Shown here: in pieces, positions 16,234 to 24,051 of the stretch
How positions within the stretch are numbered: the first letter of the stretch is position 1
How the letters are laid out: every line of letters starts with the position of its first letter
DNA from: Nitrospirota bacterium
GTDB taxonomy: Bacteria > Nitrospirota > Nitrospiria > Nitrospirales > Nitrospiraceae
DNA: 37,568 nt
NCBI GenBank assembly: GCA_028876065.1
Contig: JAGWTI010000027.1
Coordinates: forward strand, 1 to 37,568
Reading direction: 5' to 3'
The notes under the pieces: model-generated
What the model was told of the DNA's origin: nothing
Databases searched by the model: none
What the model saw: only the letters and a program-made list of their open reading frames with translations
Made by a program: the position numbers and the translations under genes

Positions 16234-17421
16234 TTACGGTTTGGTCTGGTTGGCGATCTCGGCGAGGTCCTTCGGGTAGAGCGTGATCTCGATGCGGCGG
16301 TTGGCTTTGCGCCCCTCCTCCGTGTCGTTGTCGGCCACCGGTTTCGTATCCGCATGCCCCTCCGCCGAGAGCAGGGCTCGATCGACTCCGCCCTGCTCGA
16401 TCAGGTGCCGCGCCACGCTGGCGGCGCGGACGGCGGAGAGCTCCCAGTTGGTCGGAAATTTATCCCTGAGCTTCTCCCTGATCGGCACGTTGTCGGTATG
16501 GCCCTCGACCAGGACCTGCCTGTCGGGGGCGGTCTTGATGAGATCCGCCGCGAGTTTGAGAAATTTCAGGCCGGCCGGTTTGACTTGGCTCTGGCCAGAC
16601 TCGAAGAGGAGCCGGTCCGCGATGCGGACCGTCAGCCGGTCCCGGTTCGGCGTGATCAGGATGTCGCCCCTGACCATCTCGGTCTCGAACGATCTGGCGA
16701 AGTCTTCCTGCGCCCTGGACAAGAGGCGCAGGGTCCCCGCGTCCCTGGCGGCCCGTTCCTGCTCCAGTTTCGCCTTCTCCGCTTCCATGGATTTGAGCCG
16801 CTCCTCCTGCTGCTGGAGCGTGACCTGCATCCGCGCAACCTCTTCCCGAGCGGTCGTGGTGCCGCTCAAGAGCCGCTGTTTGTCTTCCCGCAAAATGGCC
16901 ACCTTCACTTGTTCGGTGGCGAGCTTGGTGGCCAACTCCTTCCCCTGGTCGCGCGCCTCGGCCAGCGCCGCGGCGAACTGCTCCTTCTCCTTTTCGAGCG
17001 CCGCGCCGCGGGCGCTTGTCTCGGACAGGCTCTGCTGCACCTTTTCGTTCCGGTCCTGCAGTTTCTTGACCTGGCCCTCGAGATCCCGCCGGTTCTCCTG
17101 CTCGGCGGCGAGATTCTTGCCGGTCGTGTCCAGCGCGGCTTGCGTCTCGGCCAGCGAGGCCTTGGCGGTGTGCAGGTCGGCCGCGAGCCTGGCCTTGTCC
17201 TCCTTCAACGCCGCGAGGTCCTGAGCGGATTTTTTCCTGGCCGCCTCCGCTTCGGCCGCCGCTTGCTTTTTGTACGCGTCCAGGTCCGCCGCGGTCCTGG
17301 ACGCCGACGTCCGCGCGCGTTCCAGTTCGGCCAGCGCCTGCCGATGCGTGTCCGAACTGACGCACCCGGCGGCAAGCATGGCACAGAGCCCGACGAGCGC
17401 AACCCGTATGAACGACATCAT
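16234..17421 (-). CDS. OmpA-family lipoprotein with long coiled coil
   Basis: The product has 395 residues. It starts with a lipoprotein signal, SFIRVALVGLCAMLAAGC, placing the lipidated Cys at residue 20. Residues about 25-250 form a long Ala/Glu/Lys/Arg-rich coiled coil. Residues about 265-390 are an OmpA/MotB-type peptidoglycan-binding domain: LLFESGQSQVKPAG, VEGHTDNVPI with the binding Asp, NWELSAVRAASVARHLIEQG, and GRKANRRIEI with the binding Arg. It would tie the outer membrane to the cell wall across the coiled-coil span. Two ATGs overlap at the start (17421 and 17418); GGGGGGA just upstream serves either. It is followed on the same strand by the antiporter after 265 bp. Confidence 0.9.
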   Translation of the reverse strand: MMSFIRVALVGLCAMLAAGCVSSDTHRQALAELERARTSASRTAADLDAYKKQAAAEAEAARKKSAQDLAALKEDKARLAADLHTAKASLAETQAALDTTGKNLAAEQENRRDLEGQVKKLQDRNEKVQQSLSETSARGAALEKEKEQFAAALAEARDQGKELATKLATEQVKVAILREDKQRLLSGTTTAREEVARMQVTLQQQEERLKSMEAEKAKLEQERAARDAGTLRLLSRAQEDFARSFETEMVRGDILITPNRDRLTVRIADRLLFESGQSQVKPAGLKFLKLAADLIKTAPDRQVLVEGHTDNVPIREKLRDKFPTNWELSAVRAASVARHLIEQGGVDRALLSAEGHADTKPVADNDTEEGRKANRRIEITLYPKDLAEIANQTKP

Positions 17422-17759
17422 TCCCCCCGCCGTATTCCATGGCGACGTTCCTCCCGGACAAGCAGGACCGACGCAGCCGGGATTATATGCCAGTTGGACC
17501 GGGCCTTGTCCACCACGGAAACCCTCGAGGCCTCCCCGCGTGGCTCGCGGTGGTGTGTCGGCGGCGAATGGGCGAGTCTATCCGGCAACGGCGCCGGAGG
17601 GGCGCTCGGTGCGCGGACCGGCAGCGTGATGGGAGGAGCGGATGAGGCTGGGCAACCGCGAGCGGCGATGGGTGAGCGGACGCCGCTCACGCGCCGGCTC
17701 CGTCGCCGATATCGAAGTCGTCCCGGCGGGACCGGTCTGTGGACGGCGTCTCTGCGGTG
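17422..17759. other. 338-bp spacer upstream of the OmpA-like gene
   Basis: No protein frame here looks real; the overlapping Arg/Pro-rich frames are GC artefacts. The half nearest the OmpA-like gene holds a TATAAT -10 on the minus strand and a short inverted repeat, TGGAC...GTCCA, at 17495-17512. The rest, towards the small exported protein gene, shows nothing clear. Confidence 0.6.
17482..17512 (-). promoter_or_regulatory. Candidate promoter of the OmpA-like gene
   Basis: On the minus strand TATAAT (17487-17482) is a perfect -10. TGGACA upstream is a 5-of-6 match to a -35, but the spacing is 19 bp, which is long. TGGAC and GTCCA in the -35 area form an inverted repeat (17495-17512) that could bind a regulator. 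The start would be near 17475, about 55 nt upstream of the gene. Confidence 0.4.
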
Positions 17760-18077
17760 CTATGGCAGTGCCCGCAGCAGCGTGACCGCATGGCCATTGG
17801 CAGACACTTCTGCGTCGACCTTGTCTCCGACGCGCAGCCCGGACTGGAGCACGGTCTCCTGGTTCACGTGCAGGCGCACTTCCTTGCCGGTCGCGTCTTT
17901 CACGATGTATTGCTCGCCCTCGATGGTAACGATCTGCCCCTTGAAGGACTGGACCGTCGCCGTCGCGGGGGCCGGTTTGGGCGAGGGGGCAGGCTGGGAA
18001 TCGGCGGAAGCGGCCGGCCCGACGATCACAAGGCTCATCAGTAAGGAGGTCGCCGCGAATCCTGCAACCGTTGTCAT
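17760..18077 (-). CDS. Small exported protein with OB-like C-terminal domain (copy 1)
   Basis: The product has 105 residues. Residues 1-25 form a signal peptide (TTVAGFAATSLLMSLVIVGP, cleavage after the AASA region). A Pro/Ala-rich linker follows, then a 65-residue beta-rich domain: FKGQIVTIEGEQYIVKDATG, EVRLHVNQETVL, and VGDKVDAEVSANGHAV. It is clearly related to the protein at 29417-29737, sharing the pattern kGqi..i.ge.YiVkD..GK...V...T.l...GD.VeA...a.G.AV. The fold suggests a small OB-like barrel in the periplasm. The function is unknown. The ATG at 18077 is chosen over an upstream one because AAGGAG (18084-18089) precedes it and the signal peptide begins there. Confidence 0.8.
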   Translation of the reverse strand: MTTVAGFAATSLLMSLVIVGPAASADSQPAPSPKPAPATATVQSFKGQIVTIEGEQYIVKDATGKEVRLHVNQETVLQSGLRVGDKVDAEVSANGHAVTLLRALP

Positions 18078-18155
18078 ACTGCGCTCCTTCTGTGCCTGGG
18101 TGGTGACCCTGCGGACGGAACGGGGCACGGCGGCTTGCCGCCGTGCCCGGACGGA

Positions 18156-18344
18156 CTACTTGCCGCCCTTGTCGTCCTTCTTCTCGTCCTTCTTCTCGTT
18201 TTCGAACGCCTTCGGCCCGCTGGGATGCTTCTTGTCCTTGTCGGTCGGGGCGGGAGCCGGGTCGCTGGCATAGACCGAAGCGACGGTGACGGTGCCGAAG
18301 CTGAGCGCGATGGCCAGGGCCATCAATCCTGCGAACTTCTTCAT
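18156..18344 (-). CDS. Small exported Lys/Asp-rich protein of unknown function
   Basis: The product has 62 residues: a clear signal peptide (KKFAGLMALAIALSFGTVTV, likely cut after VYA) and a mature part of about 36 residues rich in Lys, Asp and Pro, ending KKDEKKDDKGGK. The mature part should be disordered and highly charged. I recognise no family. It is followed after 78 bp by the OB-like exported protein on the same strand, and both would be read from the sigma-54 promoter at 18416-18431. The ATG at 18344 is supported by GGGAGG (18352-18357); an upstream in-frame ATG is rejected because it precedes the signal sequence. Confidence 0.75.
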   Translation of the reverse strand: MKKFAGLMALAIALSFGTVTVASVYASDPAPAPTDKDKKHPSGPKAFENEKKDEKKDDKGGK

Positions 18345-18381
18345 GGTGAAGCCTCCCTCGGGTAGTGAGTTTGTAGTGGCA

Positions 18382-18398
18382 TGGCGCACAACGCGCCA
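18382..18398 (-). promoter_or_regulatory. Inverted repeat in the leader of the small exported protein gene
   Basis: TGGCGC-ACAAC-GCGCCA has perfect 6-bp arms. It lies between the predicted sigma-54 transcription start (near 18405) and the ribosome binding site, so it would form a hairpin near the 5' end of the mRNA, or serve as an operator. Confidence 0.4.
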
Positions 18399-18415
18399 CT
18401 CGGAAGAGTGATGTG

Positions 18416-18431
18416 AGCAAAGACCGGGCCA
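18416..18431 (-). promoter_or_regulatory. Sigma-54 -24/-12 promoter for the small exported protein genes
   Basis: On the minus strand TGGCCCGGTCTTTGCT matches the sigma-54 consensus TGGCACG-N4-TTGCW with one mismatch. Transcription would start near 18405, about 60 nt before the ATG at 18344. A perfect 13-bp palindrome about 200 bp upstream (18601-18613) is at the normal distance for an activator site. Confidence 0.6.
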
Positions 18432-18600
18432 ATCCGGGCGGATTGTAAGCCGTCGGCAAAGGTCGAGGTTTCTTGAGAAGTTATGCGCAGGTTCGGTCAG
18501 GCTTCATGCTGCGCCTTCCCCGACGTTTCGGAACGTCTTGTCGCGAGAGCGATCGGAAGGAATGATCGGACTCGCGCCCTGACAGCGGATTGTGAGGAGC

Positions 18601-18613
18601 GGACAAGTTGTCC
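18601..18613. promoter_or_regulatory. Palindromic activator site (GGACAA-G-TTGTCC)
   Basis: This is a perfect palindrome with 6-bp arms around one base, and an extra half-site TTGTCC lies at 18627-18632. It lies between the end of the NtrC-type regulator gene and the sigma-54 promoter of the small exported protein gene. A near-identical site occurs upstream of the GT4 gene at 28945-28957. It is a candidate binding site for the adjacent regulator. Confidence 0.55.
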
Positions 18614-18642
18614 CGCGCCGGATAGCTTGTCCGGCCGAAACG

Positions 18643-19995
18643 TCACGCCATGCCGTATTGACGCAGCTTGCGCAGCAGCGTCTTGCGGTGGATCCCGAGG
18701 ATCTCGGCGGTTCTTCCCAGATCGCGCCGATGCGACTCCATCACGCGCAGGATGTAATCGCGCTCCACGTTGTCGAGCGTCATCCAGCCGCCGGCCCGGT
18801 CGCCGGCCGCGGAGGCCGCCGACTGCACCGCCTGGGGCAAATCGTCGGGGAGGATGATGGAGTGAGGGGTGAGGACGACGGCCCGTTCGATGACGTGCTC
18901 CAGTTCCCGCACGTTGCCGGGCCAGGAGTAGCGCGAAAGCACCGCCATCGCTTCGGGCGAAACCCCCGTCACCGGCGTCTCCCGGGAGGCGCCGTACTTC
19001 TGCACGAACGATTGCACGAGCATCGGGATGTCCTCCGGACGGTCGCGCAGCGGCGGGATGACGATGGTCACCACGTTCAGACGGTAGTACAAGTCCTCCC
19101 GGAACTTGCCGGCTGCGACCAGGGGCCTCAGGTCTTTGTTCGTGGCTGCGATGAGGCGGACGTCCACGGCCATCGGCTCCCCGCCTCCGACGCGCCGAAT
19201 TTCGCGTTCCTGGATCACGCGGAGGAGTTTGCTCTGGAGCAAGGGGGAGATGTCGGCCACTTCGTCCAGGAAGCAGGTGCCCCGGTGGGCCTTCTCCAAG
19301 AGCCCTTTTTTCGAGGCGACCGCGCCGGTGAAGGCGCCCCGCTCATGGCCGAACAGCTCGGATTCGAGCAGGCTTTCGGCCAAGGCTCCCCCGTCCACCG
19401 CCACGAAGGGCCCCTCGCTCCTTGGGCTGTGCGCGTGGATCGCCCGCGCCACCAGCTCCTTGCCGGTGCCGCTTTCGCCCTGGATCAGCACCGTGCTGTC
19501 GGCCTGGGCGACCCGCGCGATCATTTTGTAGACGGCGACCATCCCGGGACTGCTCCCGACGATGTTGTCGAACCGGTACCGGTCGCGCAGCTGCTCCCGG
19601 AGGGCTTGGTTTTCCCGCAGCACGTGCTTGTGCTCCAGGGCCCGTCGCACGACCAGCCGGATCTCGTCCACGATGAAGGGTTTGCTGAGGTAGTCGAAGG
19701 CGCCGGCCTTGATCCCGTCCACCGCCGTCTTGAGGGACCCGTAGGCGGTGGCCAGGATCACGAGCGTGTCCGGAATCCTGGTCCGGAGCTCGGCCAGAAG
19801 GGCCAGGCCGTCCATCCCCGGCATGTTCAGGTCGGTAATCACCACGTCCGGCTGTTCGCGGGCCGCCAGCGCCAGCGCCTCTTCGGCGCTCGACGCCGTC
19901 GCCACCTGATAGCCTTCTTTGGCGGTGATTTCGCGGAGCAAGGCCAGCGTTTCGGCGTCGTCGTCCACGATCATGACGCGCGAGTGATTCAGCAT
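18643..19995 (-). CDS. Sigma-54-dependent NtrC-type response regulator
   Basis: The product has 450 residues in the classic three-domain order. The receiver domain (about 1-120) has the acidic pocket DDD at 11-13, phosphorylated Asp55 (VVITDLNMPGMDG) and the Lys of YLSKPF. The AAA+ domain has Walker A GESGTGKE at 173-180, the sigma-54-contacting loop GAFTGA at 220-225 and Walker B GTCFLDEVAD. The C-terminal Fis-type helix-turn-helix reads GRTAEILGIHRKTLLRKLRQ. All residues needed for sigma-54 activation are present. The ATG at 19995 overlaps the end of the kinase gene by 7 bp, so the two are translated together. Nearby palindromes at 18601 and 28945 are its likely targets, by inference. Confidence 0.95.
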   Translation of the reverse strand: MLNHSRVMIVDDDAETLALLREITAKEGYQVATASSAEEALALAAREQPDVVITDLNMPGMDGLALLAELRTRIPDTLVILATAYGSLKTAVDGIKAGAFDYLSKPFIVDEIRLVVRRALEHKHVLRENQALREQLRDRYRFDNIVGSSPGMVAVYKMIARVAQADSTVLIQGESGTGKELVARAIHAHSPRSEGPFVAVDGGALAESLLESELFGHERGAFTGAVASKKGLLEKAHRGTCFLDEVADISPLLQSKLLRVIQEREIRRVGGGEPMAVDVRLIAATNKDLRPLVAAGKFREDLYYRLNVVTIVIPPLRDRPEDIPMLVQSFVQKYGASRETPVTGVSPEAMAVLSRYSWPGNVRELEHVIERAVVLTPHSIILPDDLPQAVQSAASAAGDRAGGWMTLDNVERDYILRVMESHRRDLGRTAEILGIHRKTLLRKLRQYGMA

Positions 19996-21608
19996 CGGTC
20001 CGCTCCGTCGGACAGGGGGAGGAGCACCAGGAAGCGCGATCCTTTGCCGGCCTCGCTCTCCACCGAAATCTGGCCTCCGTGGGCCCGGACCGTCTCGAGC
20101 GCGATGGCCAGGCCGAGCCCGGTGCCGCGCCCGGCCTTCTTGGTCGTAAAGAACGGCTGGAAGATTTGAGCCTGGACCTCGCGCGGGATGCCTTCGCCCG
20201 TGTCCTCGACCTCGACCGCCGCCCGGCGCCCGGCCGAGCCGGCTGTCGTCGGGCCCCGGGTGCCGCTGCGGATGGTGAGGGTGCCGCCGGTCGGCATGGC
20301 GTCCAGCGCATTCTCGATCAGGTTGCAGAACACCTCCTGGAGTTGCTGCGGATCGGCCTGGACCTTGTCCAGATCCGGGGACAGCGCCAGGACGGGGACG
20401 ACGCCCCGCCGGTCGATCTCGGGTCGGAGCAAGGCCACGCATTCTTCCAGACATTCGTTGAGATTCAACGGGACCACGGTCAACTCCGGCTTGCGGGCAT
20501 ACAGCAGCAGATCCTGGATGATCCGGGAGGTGCGCTCGATCTGGGCCTCCACCGTGTCGATTCGACGCCGGGCTTCGAGGCTGAGCTGCGGGTCTTCTTG
20601 AAGGAGCTGGATGTGGCCGGAGAGAGCGGTCAGCGGCGTGCCGATCTTGTGGGCGACGGTCGCCGCGAGTTGGCCGATAGCGGACAGCCGTTGGGCGCGG
20701 GCGGCCTCGCGCTGCGTGGTGGAGAGAATCTCGTTGGTCCTGGCCAGTTCCTTGATCTTTTGCCGGACCTCGGTCGTCGCTTCGTCCACCTTGATCTGCA
20801 GGTCGTCGTGCGCGCGTTGGAGCTGGTCGTACAGTTTGCGGTTTTCTTCCGTGGCGGCCCGGATGCGCTTGACCATCGTGTTGAACCGGCTGCCCAGCCG
20901 GCCGATTTCATCCCCGCCGCCGACCGGCACGGCGGTCGTCATGTTGCCGTGAGCGACGGACTCAACCGCGGCCAGGAGGGCCCTGACGGGACGGTGGACC
21001 TTCAGGTAGAGGAACAGGTTGATGGCCAACACGATGACGGCTCCCGTGGCCAGCCGTCGGGTCAGCGAAAGGCGTCGCTGATAGTCCAGGACTTCGTCAA
21101 ATTGAGCCGTGGAGAATTCCGCGTAGGCGGCGCCGACCATCCGGTTTTCCACGAGGATCGGCGCCGCGATTTTCAGCAGGTGTTCGCGCCCCCACCCCGA
21201 CAGATCGCTCACGTCGCTGGCTTGCCGGACGGCCTGCTCTACCAGGATGGGATTGCCCTCCTGCTTGGGCTGTACGTTGTTCCCGGCGCTGACAAACAGC
21301 GAGGGCGGGCCGGCCTCTCCGGCGGGCAAGGTGTAGAGCCTGATTTCGACGAGGTCCGGCCGGCTCGCCAGCAGTTTGTACAGTTCCAACTCCCGCGAGG
21401 GCTGGTTGTGGAACTCCGCGATCGTCGTGATGGCCGCGCCGACCTGCCGGACGACGGCCACCATCTCCTGCTGAAAATTCTCCTGCGCCAGCTTGGCGAC
21501 GTACCGGCGATCGATATACTCGGCCGAGAGCGCCGACAACCCGACGATCACAAGGATCATGCCGGACACCTTGGTCCGGAGGCTCGTCTCGTTCCAACGT
21601 CGGATCAT
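19989..21608 (-). CDS. Membrane sensor histidine kinase paired with the NtrC-type regulator
   Basis: The product has 539 residues. The first membrane segment is at about 15-33, a periplasmic sensor region of about 150 residues follows, and the second segment is at about 184-200. A HAMP domain and a coiled coil follow. The dimerisation helix carries His320 in VAHKIGTPLTAL; the residue after His is Lys where Glu or Asp is usual. The ATPase domain has the N box (FCNLIENALDAMP), G1 (DTGEGIP), F box (FQPFFTTK) and G2 (GRGTGLGLAI). It should sense an envelope signal and phosphorylate the regulator encoded directly downstream. The ATG at 21608 is chosen because the membrane helix follows; a longer upstream frame reads across the spacer and the next gene in the wrong frame. 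Confidence 0.93.
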   Translation of the reverse strand: MIRRWNETSLRTKVSGMILVIVGLSALSAEYIDRRYVAKLAQENFQQEMVAVVRQVGAAITTIAEFHNQPSRELELYKLLASRPDLVEIRLYTLPAGEAGPPSLFVSAGNNVQPKQEGNPILVEQAVRQASDVSDLSGWGREHLLKIAAPILVENRMVGAAYAEFSTAQFDEVLDYQRRLSLTRRLATGAVIVLAINLFLYLKVHRPVRALLAAVESVAHGNMTTAVPVGGGDEIGRLGSRFNTMVKRIRAATEENRKLYDQLQRAHDDLQIKVDEATTEVRQKIKELARTNEILSTTQREAARAQRLSAIGQLAATVAHKIGTPLTALSGHIQLLQEDPQLSLEARRRIDTVEAQIERTSRIIQDLLLYARKPELTVVPLNLNECLEECVALLRPEIDRRGVVPVLALSPDLDKVQADPQQLQEVFCNLIENALDAMPTGGTLTIRSGTRGPTTAGSAGRRAAVEVEDTGEGIPREVQAQIFQPFFTTKKAGRGTGLGLAIALETVRAHGGQISVESEAGKGSRFLVLLPLSDGADRC

Positions 21609-21778
21609 GGCCAGATGATACCCTCGCCTAGGCGCCGGTGCAAACCCGGGAGGCGCGGCGAGCCGCTCGCTCGAAGATCCCCCATCGGGTTCGGTGGGCT
21701 CGATCGGAACCGTCTGTTCCGTGACGAAGGTGGGAACGGATGGCAGGCTCGATCCATGCGATTGTCCGGGGGCGCGGG

Positions 21779-23944
21779 TTATTTCCTCGCGACCAGCGTC
21801 ACCCGTCCCTCCTTCCGCAAGACGCTGATGCTCACGTCCTGGGGGTGCCGTTGGAGCAGCAGGTCCACCGATCCGTCCTTCACCCGGAGGTTCCTGATCC
21901 GCACCTCCTGAAGAAACTCCGGGAGGCTCGGGTTGGACAAGGTGATCCGTCCTTCTCGTCCGTCGATCTGGATTCCCAAACAGGCCTGGAGGAGCAGATA
22001 TACGGAGGCCACCGACCAGGCTTGGGGCGAACAGGCGACGGGGTACAAGCCGGGACCTTCGCCCGGGCGGCGGGTAAACCCGCAGAACAGTTCGGGCAAC
22101 CGATGGAGGTCCAGAAACAGCGTCGCGTCGAACAGGCCGGCCAAAATCCGGAGGGCCTCGTTCTTCAATCCGTACCGGGCCAGCCCCATGGCGATCACCG
22201 CGTTGTCGTGCGGCCAGACGGAACCGTTGTGGTAGGACATGGGGTTGTACCGCGCCTCTTCCGCGCCGACGGTTCGAACGCCCCAGCCCGAAAAGGAGTC
22301 TTTCCCCAACAGCGTCTCGGCCACGCGTCGGGCGCGCTCCGGGGCGGCAATGCCGGTCCAGAGGCAATGGCCCGCGTTGGAGGTCCGCACCTGGCACGCC
22401 CGCTTGCCGCCATCGAGCGCCAGGGCGTAGGTCGCGATCTCTTCGCACCAGAAGGCCTCTTCGAACCGCTCCCGAAGGGTCGCGGCCTGGCGGAACAACT
22501 CGTCGGCCCGTTCCGTCCGCTCCAAGGCCTGGGCCAGTGCCGCCGCCCCGGACTTGGCGGCGTAGACATAGCCCTGGACCTCGCAGAGGGCGATGGGGCC
22601 GCCGGCCAACGATCCGTCCGCATGGAACACCGCATCGTGGGAATCCTTCCATCCCTGATGCAGGAGACCGTTCGACGAGTGTCGAGCGTACTCGACGAAG
22701 CCGTCCCCATCGGGGTCACCGTAGGTGTCTATCCAAGCGAGGGCCAGTTCGAGGTGGGGCCAGAGGGTTTCGAGGAAACCCCGATCGCCCGTCCGTTCGT
22801 AGTAAGCGCCGGCCAGCATGACGAACAGCGGCGTGGCATCGACGCTGCCGTAATACCGCCCGAACGGGATCTCACCGAGGGCGGCCATCTCGCCTTTTCG
22901 GACCTCGTGGAGAATCTTCCCCGGCTCGGCATCCTGCTCCGAGACGACCTCCGTGGCTTGGCCGGACGCCAGGTAGGCCAAGACCCCCCTGGCCAGGTCC
23001 GGATTGATCCACAGGGACTCGAGGGCCGTGATGAGGCCGTCCCGGCCGAAGGGCGCGCTGAACCAGGGCACTCCGGCATAGGGGTAGGGCCCGGTCGGGG
23101 TTTCCGTGATCATCATGTGGAGGTCGGGCTGCGAGCGGTTCAGCCAGTCGTTGAACTGCTCATTGGAGGTGTCGATGACGCAGTCCCTGGCCCGCGCGGA
23201 TTGCAGGGCCTGCTCGGCCTGGAAGAAGGCCTGGTCGTAGGACGGCGGGGCGGTCGCACGGTCCGCACATTCGCAGGACACCGTCAGGAAGAACGACGCT
23301 TCTTCCTTGGGCTGCAGCCGGGCTTCATAGATCGTCTGCGTGGAGGACATCTGATGAGGTCTGGGGCCGGCGTGCACCCGGGTCTGCCGCGTGACCCCGT
23401 CGAGCCCCTGATAGCCCAACTGCACGAGGTCCTTCCCGACCGCGTCGTTCAAGCGTCGGCCTTTCCGGTTCCGCTTCGTGCCCCGCACCTCGAAGAGGTC
23501 GGCAAAATCGGCGTCGAACCGGAAGGCGAGCGTCACATTGATCGGGCCGAGCCCATAGTTGGTGACCCGGAGGCGTTCGTAGCAGGTTCCCTGCCAGAGA
23601 AAGATCGCACGGAAGAGATGCAGGCTGCCCCTCGGGATCGCGATGTGCCCGTTCAGATAGATGTCGGGATTCGTCAGGTCCACCGCGAGCAGCGCGTTGT
23701 CCTCTTTGACCGTCGAGCTCAGCAGCATCGGGCGGCTGTCGTCGAGGCGCAGCTCGAGTCTTGAGAGAAACCGCGTGCCTTCATGGTAGAGGCCTTGGGA
23801 ACCGTTCCCGACCGGCTGGATGTCCCCGTAACGATCGAACACGGCGAAGGTCTCGCCGTGCTTGAGGATACACGCACGATCGTCGGTCGTCGTGGACGTG
23901 GCGGGGATGTAAAACCGATCTTCAGTGTCCTGGCCGTGATCCAT
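21779..23944 (-). CDS. Glycogen-debranching-type amylo-alpha-1,6-glucosidase
   Basis: The product has 721 residues. The N-terminal region (about 20-230) matches the bacterial debranching N-terminal domain: VFDRYGDIQPVGNGSQGLYH followed by GTRFLSRLEL, then IPRGSLHLFRAIFLW. The C-terminal part is an (alpha/alpha)6 barrel with GVPWFSAPFGRDGLITALES, DATPLFVMLAGAY, EVQGYVYAAKSGAA and YNPMSYHNGSVWPHDNAVIA. It should hydrolyse alpha-1,6 branches or related alpha-glucans in the cytoplasm, since no signal peptide is seen. The ATG at 23944 has a GGGGA a few bases upstream; another in-frame ATG at 23965 lacks one. It lies on the same strand as the MFS/BON/GT4 group and ahead of the kinase gene after 170 bp, so it links glycogen turnover to the trehalose genes nearby. 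Confidence 0.9.
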   Translation of the reverse strand: MDHGQDTEDRFYIPATSTTTDDRACILKHGETFAVFDRYGDIQPVGNGSQGLYHEGTRFLSRLELRLDDSRPMLLSSTVKEDNALLAVDLTNPDIYLNGHIAIPRGSLHLFRAIFLWQGTCYERLRVTNYGLGPINVTLAFRFDADFADLFEVRGTKRNRKGRRLNDAVGKDLVQLGYQGLDGVTRQTRVHAGPRPHQMSSTQTIYEARLQPKEEASFFLTVSCECADRATAPPSYDQAFFQAEQALQSARARDCVIDTSNEQFNDWLNRSQPDLHMMITETPTGPYPYAGVPWFSAPFGRDGLITALESLWINPDLARGVLAYLASGQATEVVSEQDAEPGKILHEVRKGEMAALGEIPFGRYYGSVDATPLFVMLAGAYYERTGDRGFLETLWPHLELALAWIDTYGDPDGDGFVEYARHSSNGLLHQGWKDSHDAVFHADGSLAGGPIALCEVQGYVYAAKSGAAALAQALERTERADELFRQAATLRERFEEAFWCEEIATYALALDGGKRACQVRTSNAGHCLWTGIAAPERARRVAETLLGKDSFSGWGVRTVGAEEARYNPMSYHNGSVWPHDNAVIAMGLARYGLKNEALRILAGLFDATLFLDLHRLPELFCGFTRRPGEGPGLYPVACSPQAWSVASVYLLLQACLGIQIDGREGRITLSNPSLPEFLQEVRIRNLRVKDGSVDLLLQRHPQDVSISVLRKEGRVTLVARK

Positions 23945-24051
23945 GAGCGTCCCCGAGCGGAGCATTGTTTCGGCCGACCAAGCACAACCATACGGCGAAC
24001 CGGCCGCGGTGTCAAAATCACGGTCTCGGGCGCCTCCCGACGATTCGCCCG

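Noticed and set aside
13911-16286. Plus-strand open frame of 791 codons across the end of tssM and opposite the antiporter
   Set aside because: It is out of frame with tssM and antisense to a clear membrane transporter; its composition is Arg/Gly/Asp/Gln-rich and matches no family.
16069-18273. Plus-strand open frame of 734 codons opposite the OmpA-like gene
   Set aside because: It is antisense to a lipoprotein with recognisable OmpA domain and to two exported proteins; its translation is Arg/Leu-rich without a domain.
21609-22652. Upstream extension of the histidine kinase frame
   Set aside because: The added 348 residues run out of frame through the debranching enzyme and are Arg/Gly/Pro-rich; the kinase begins at 21608 where the first membrane helix follows.
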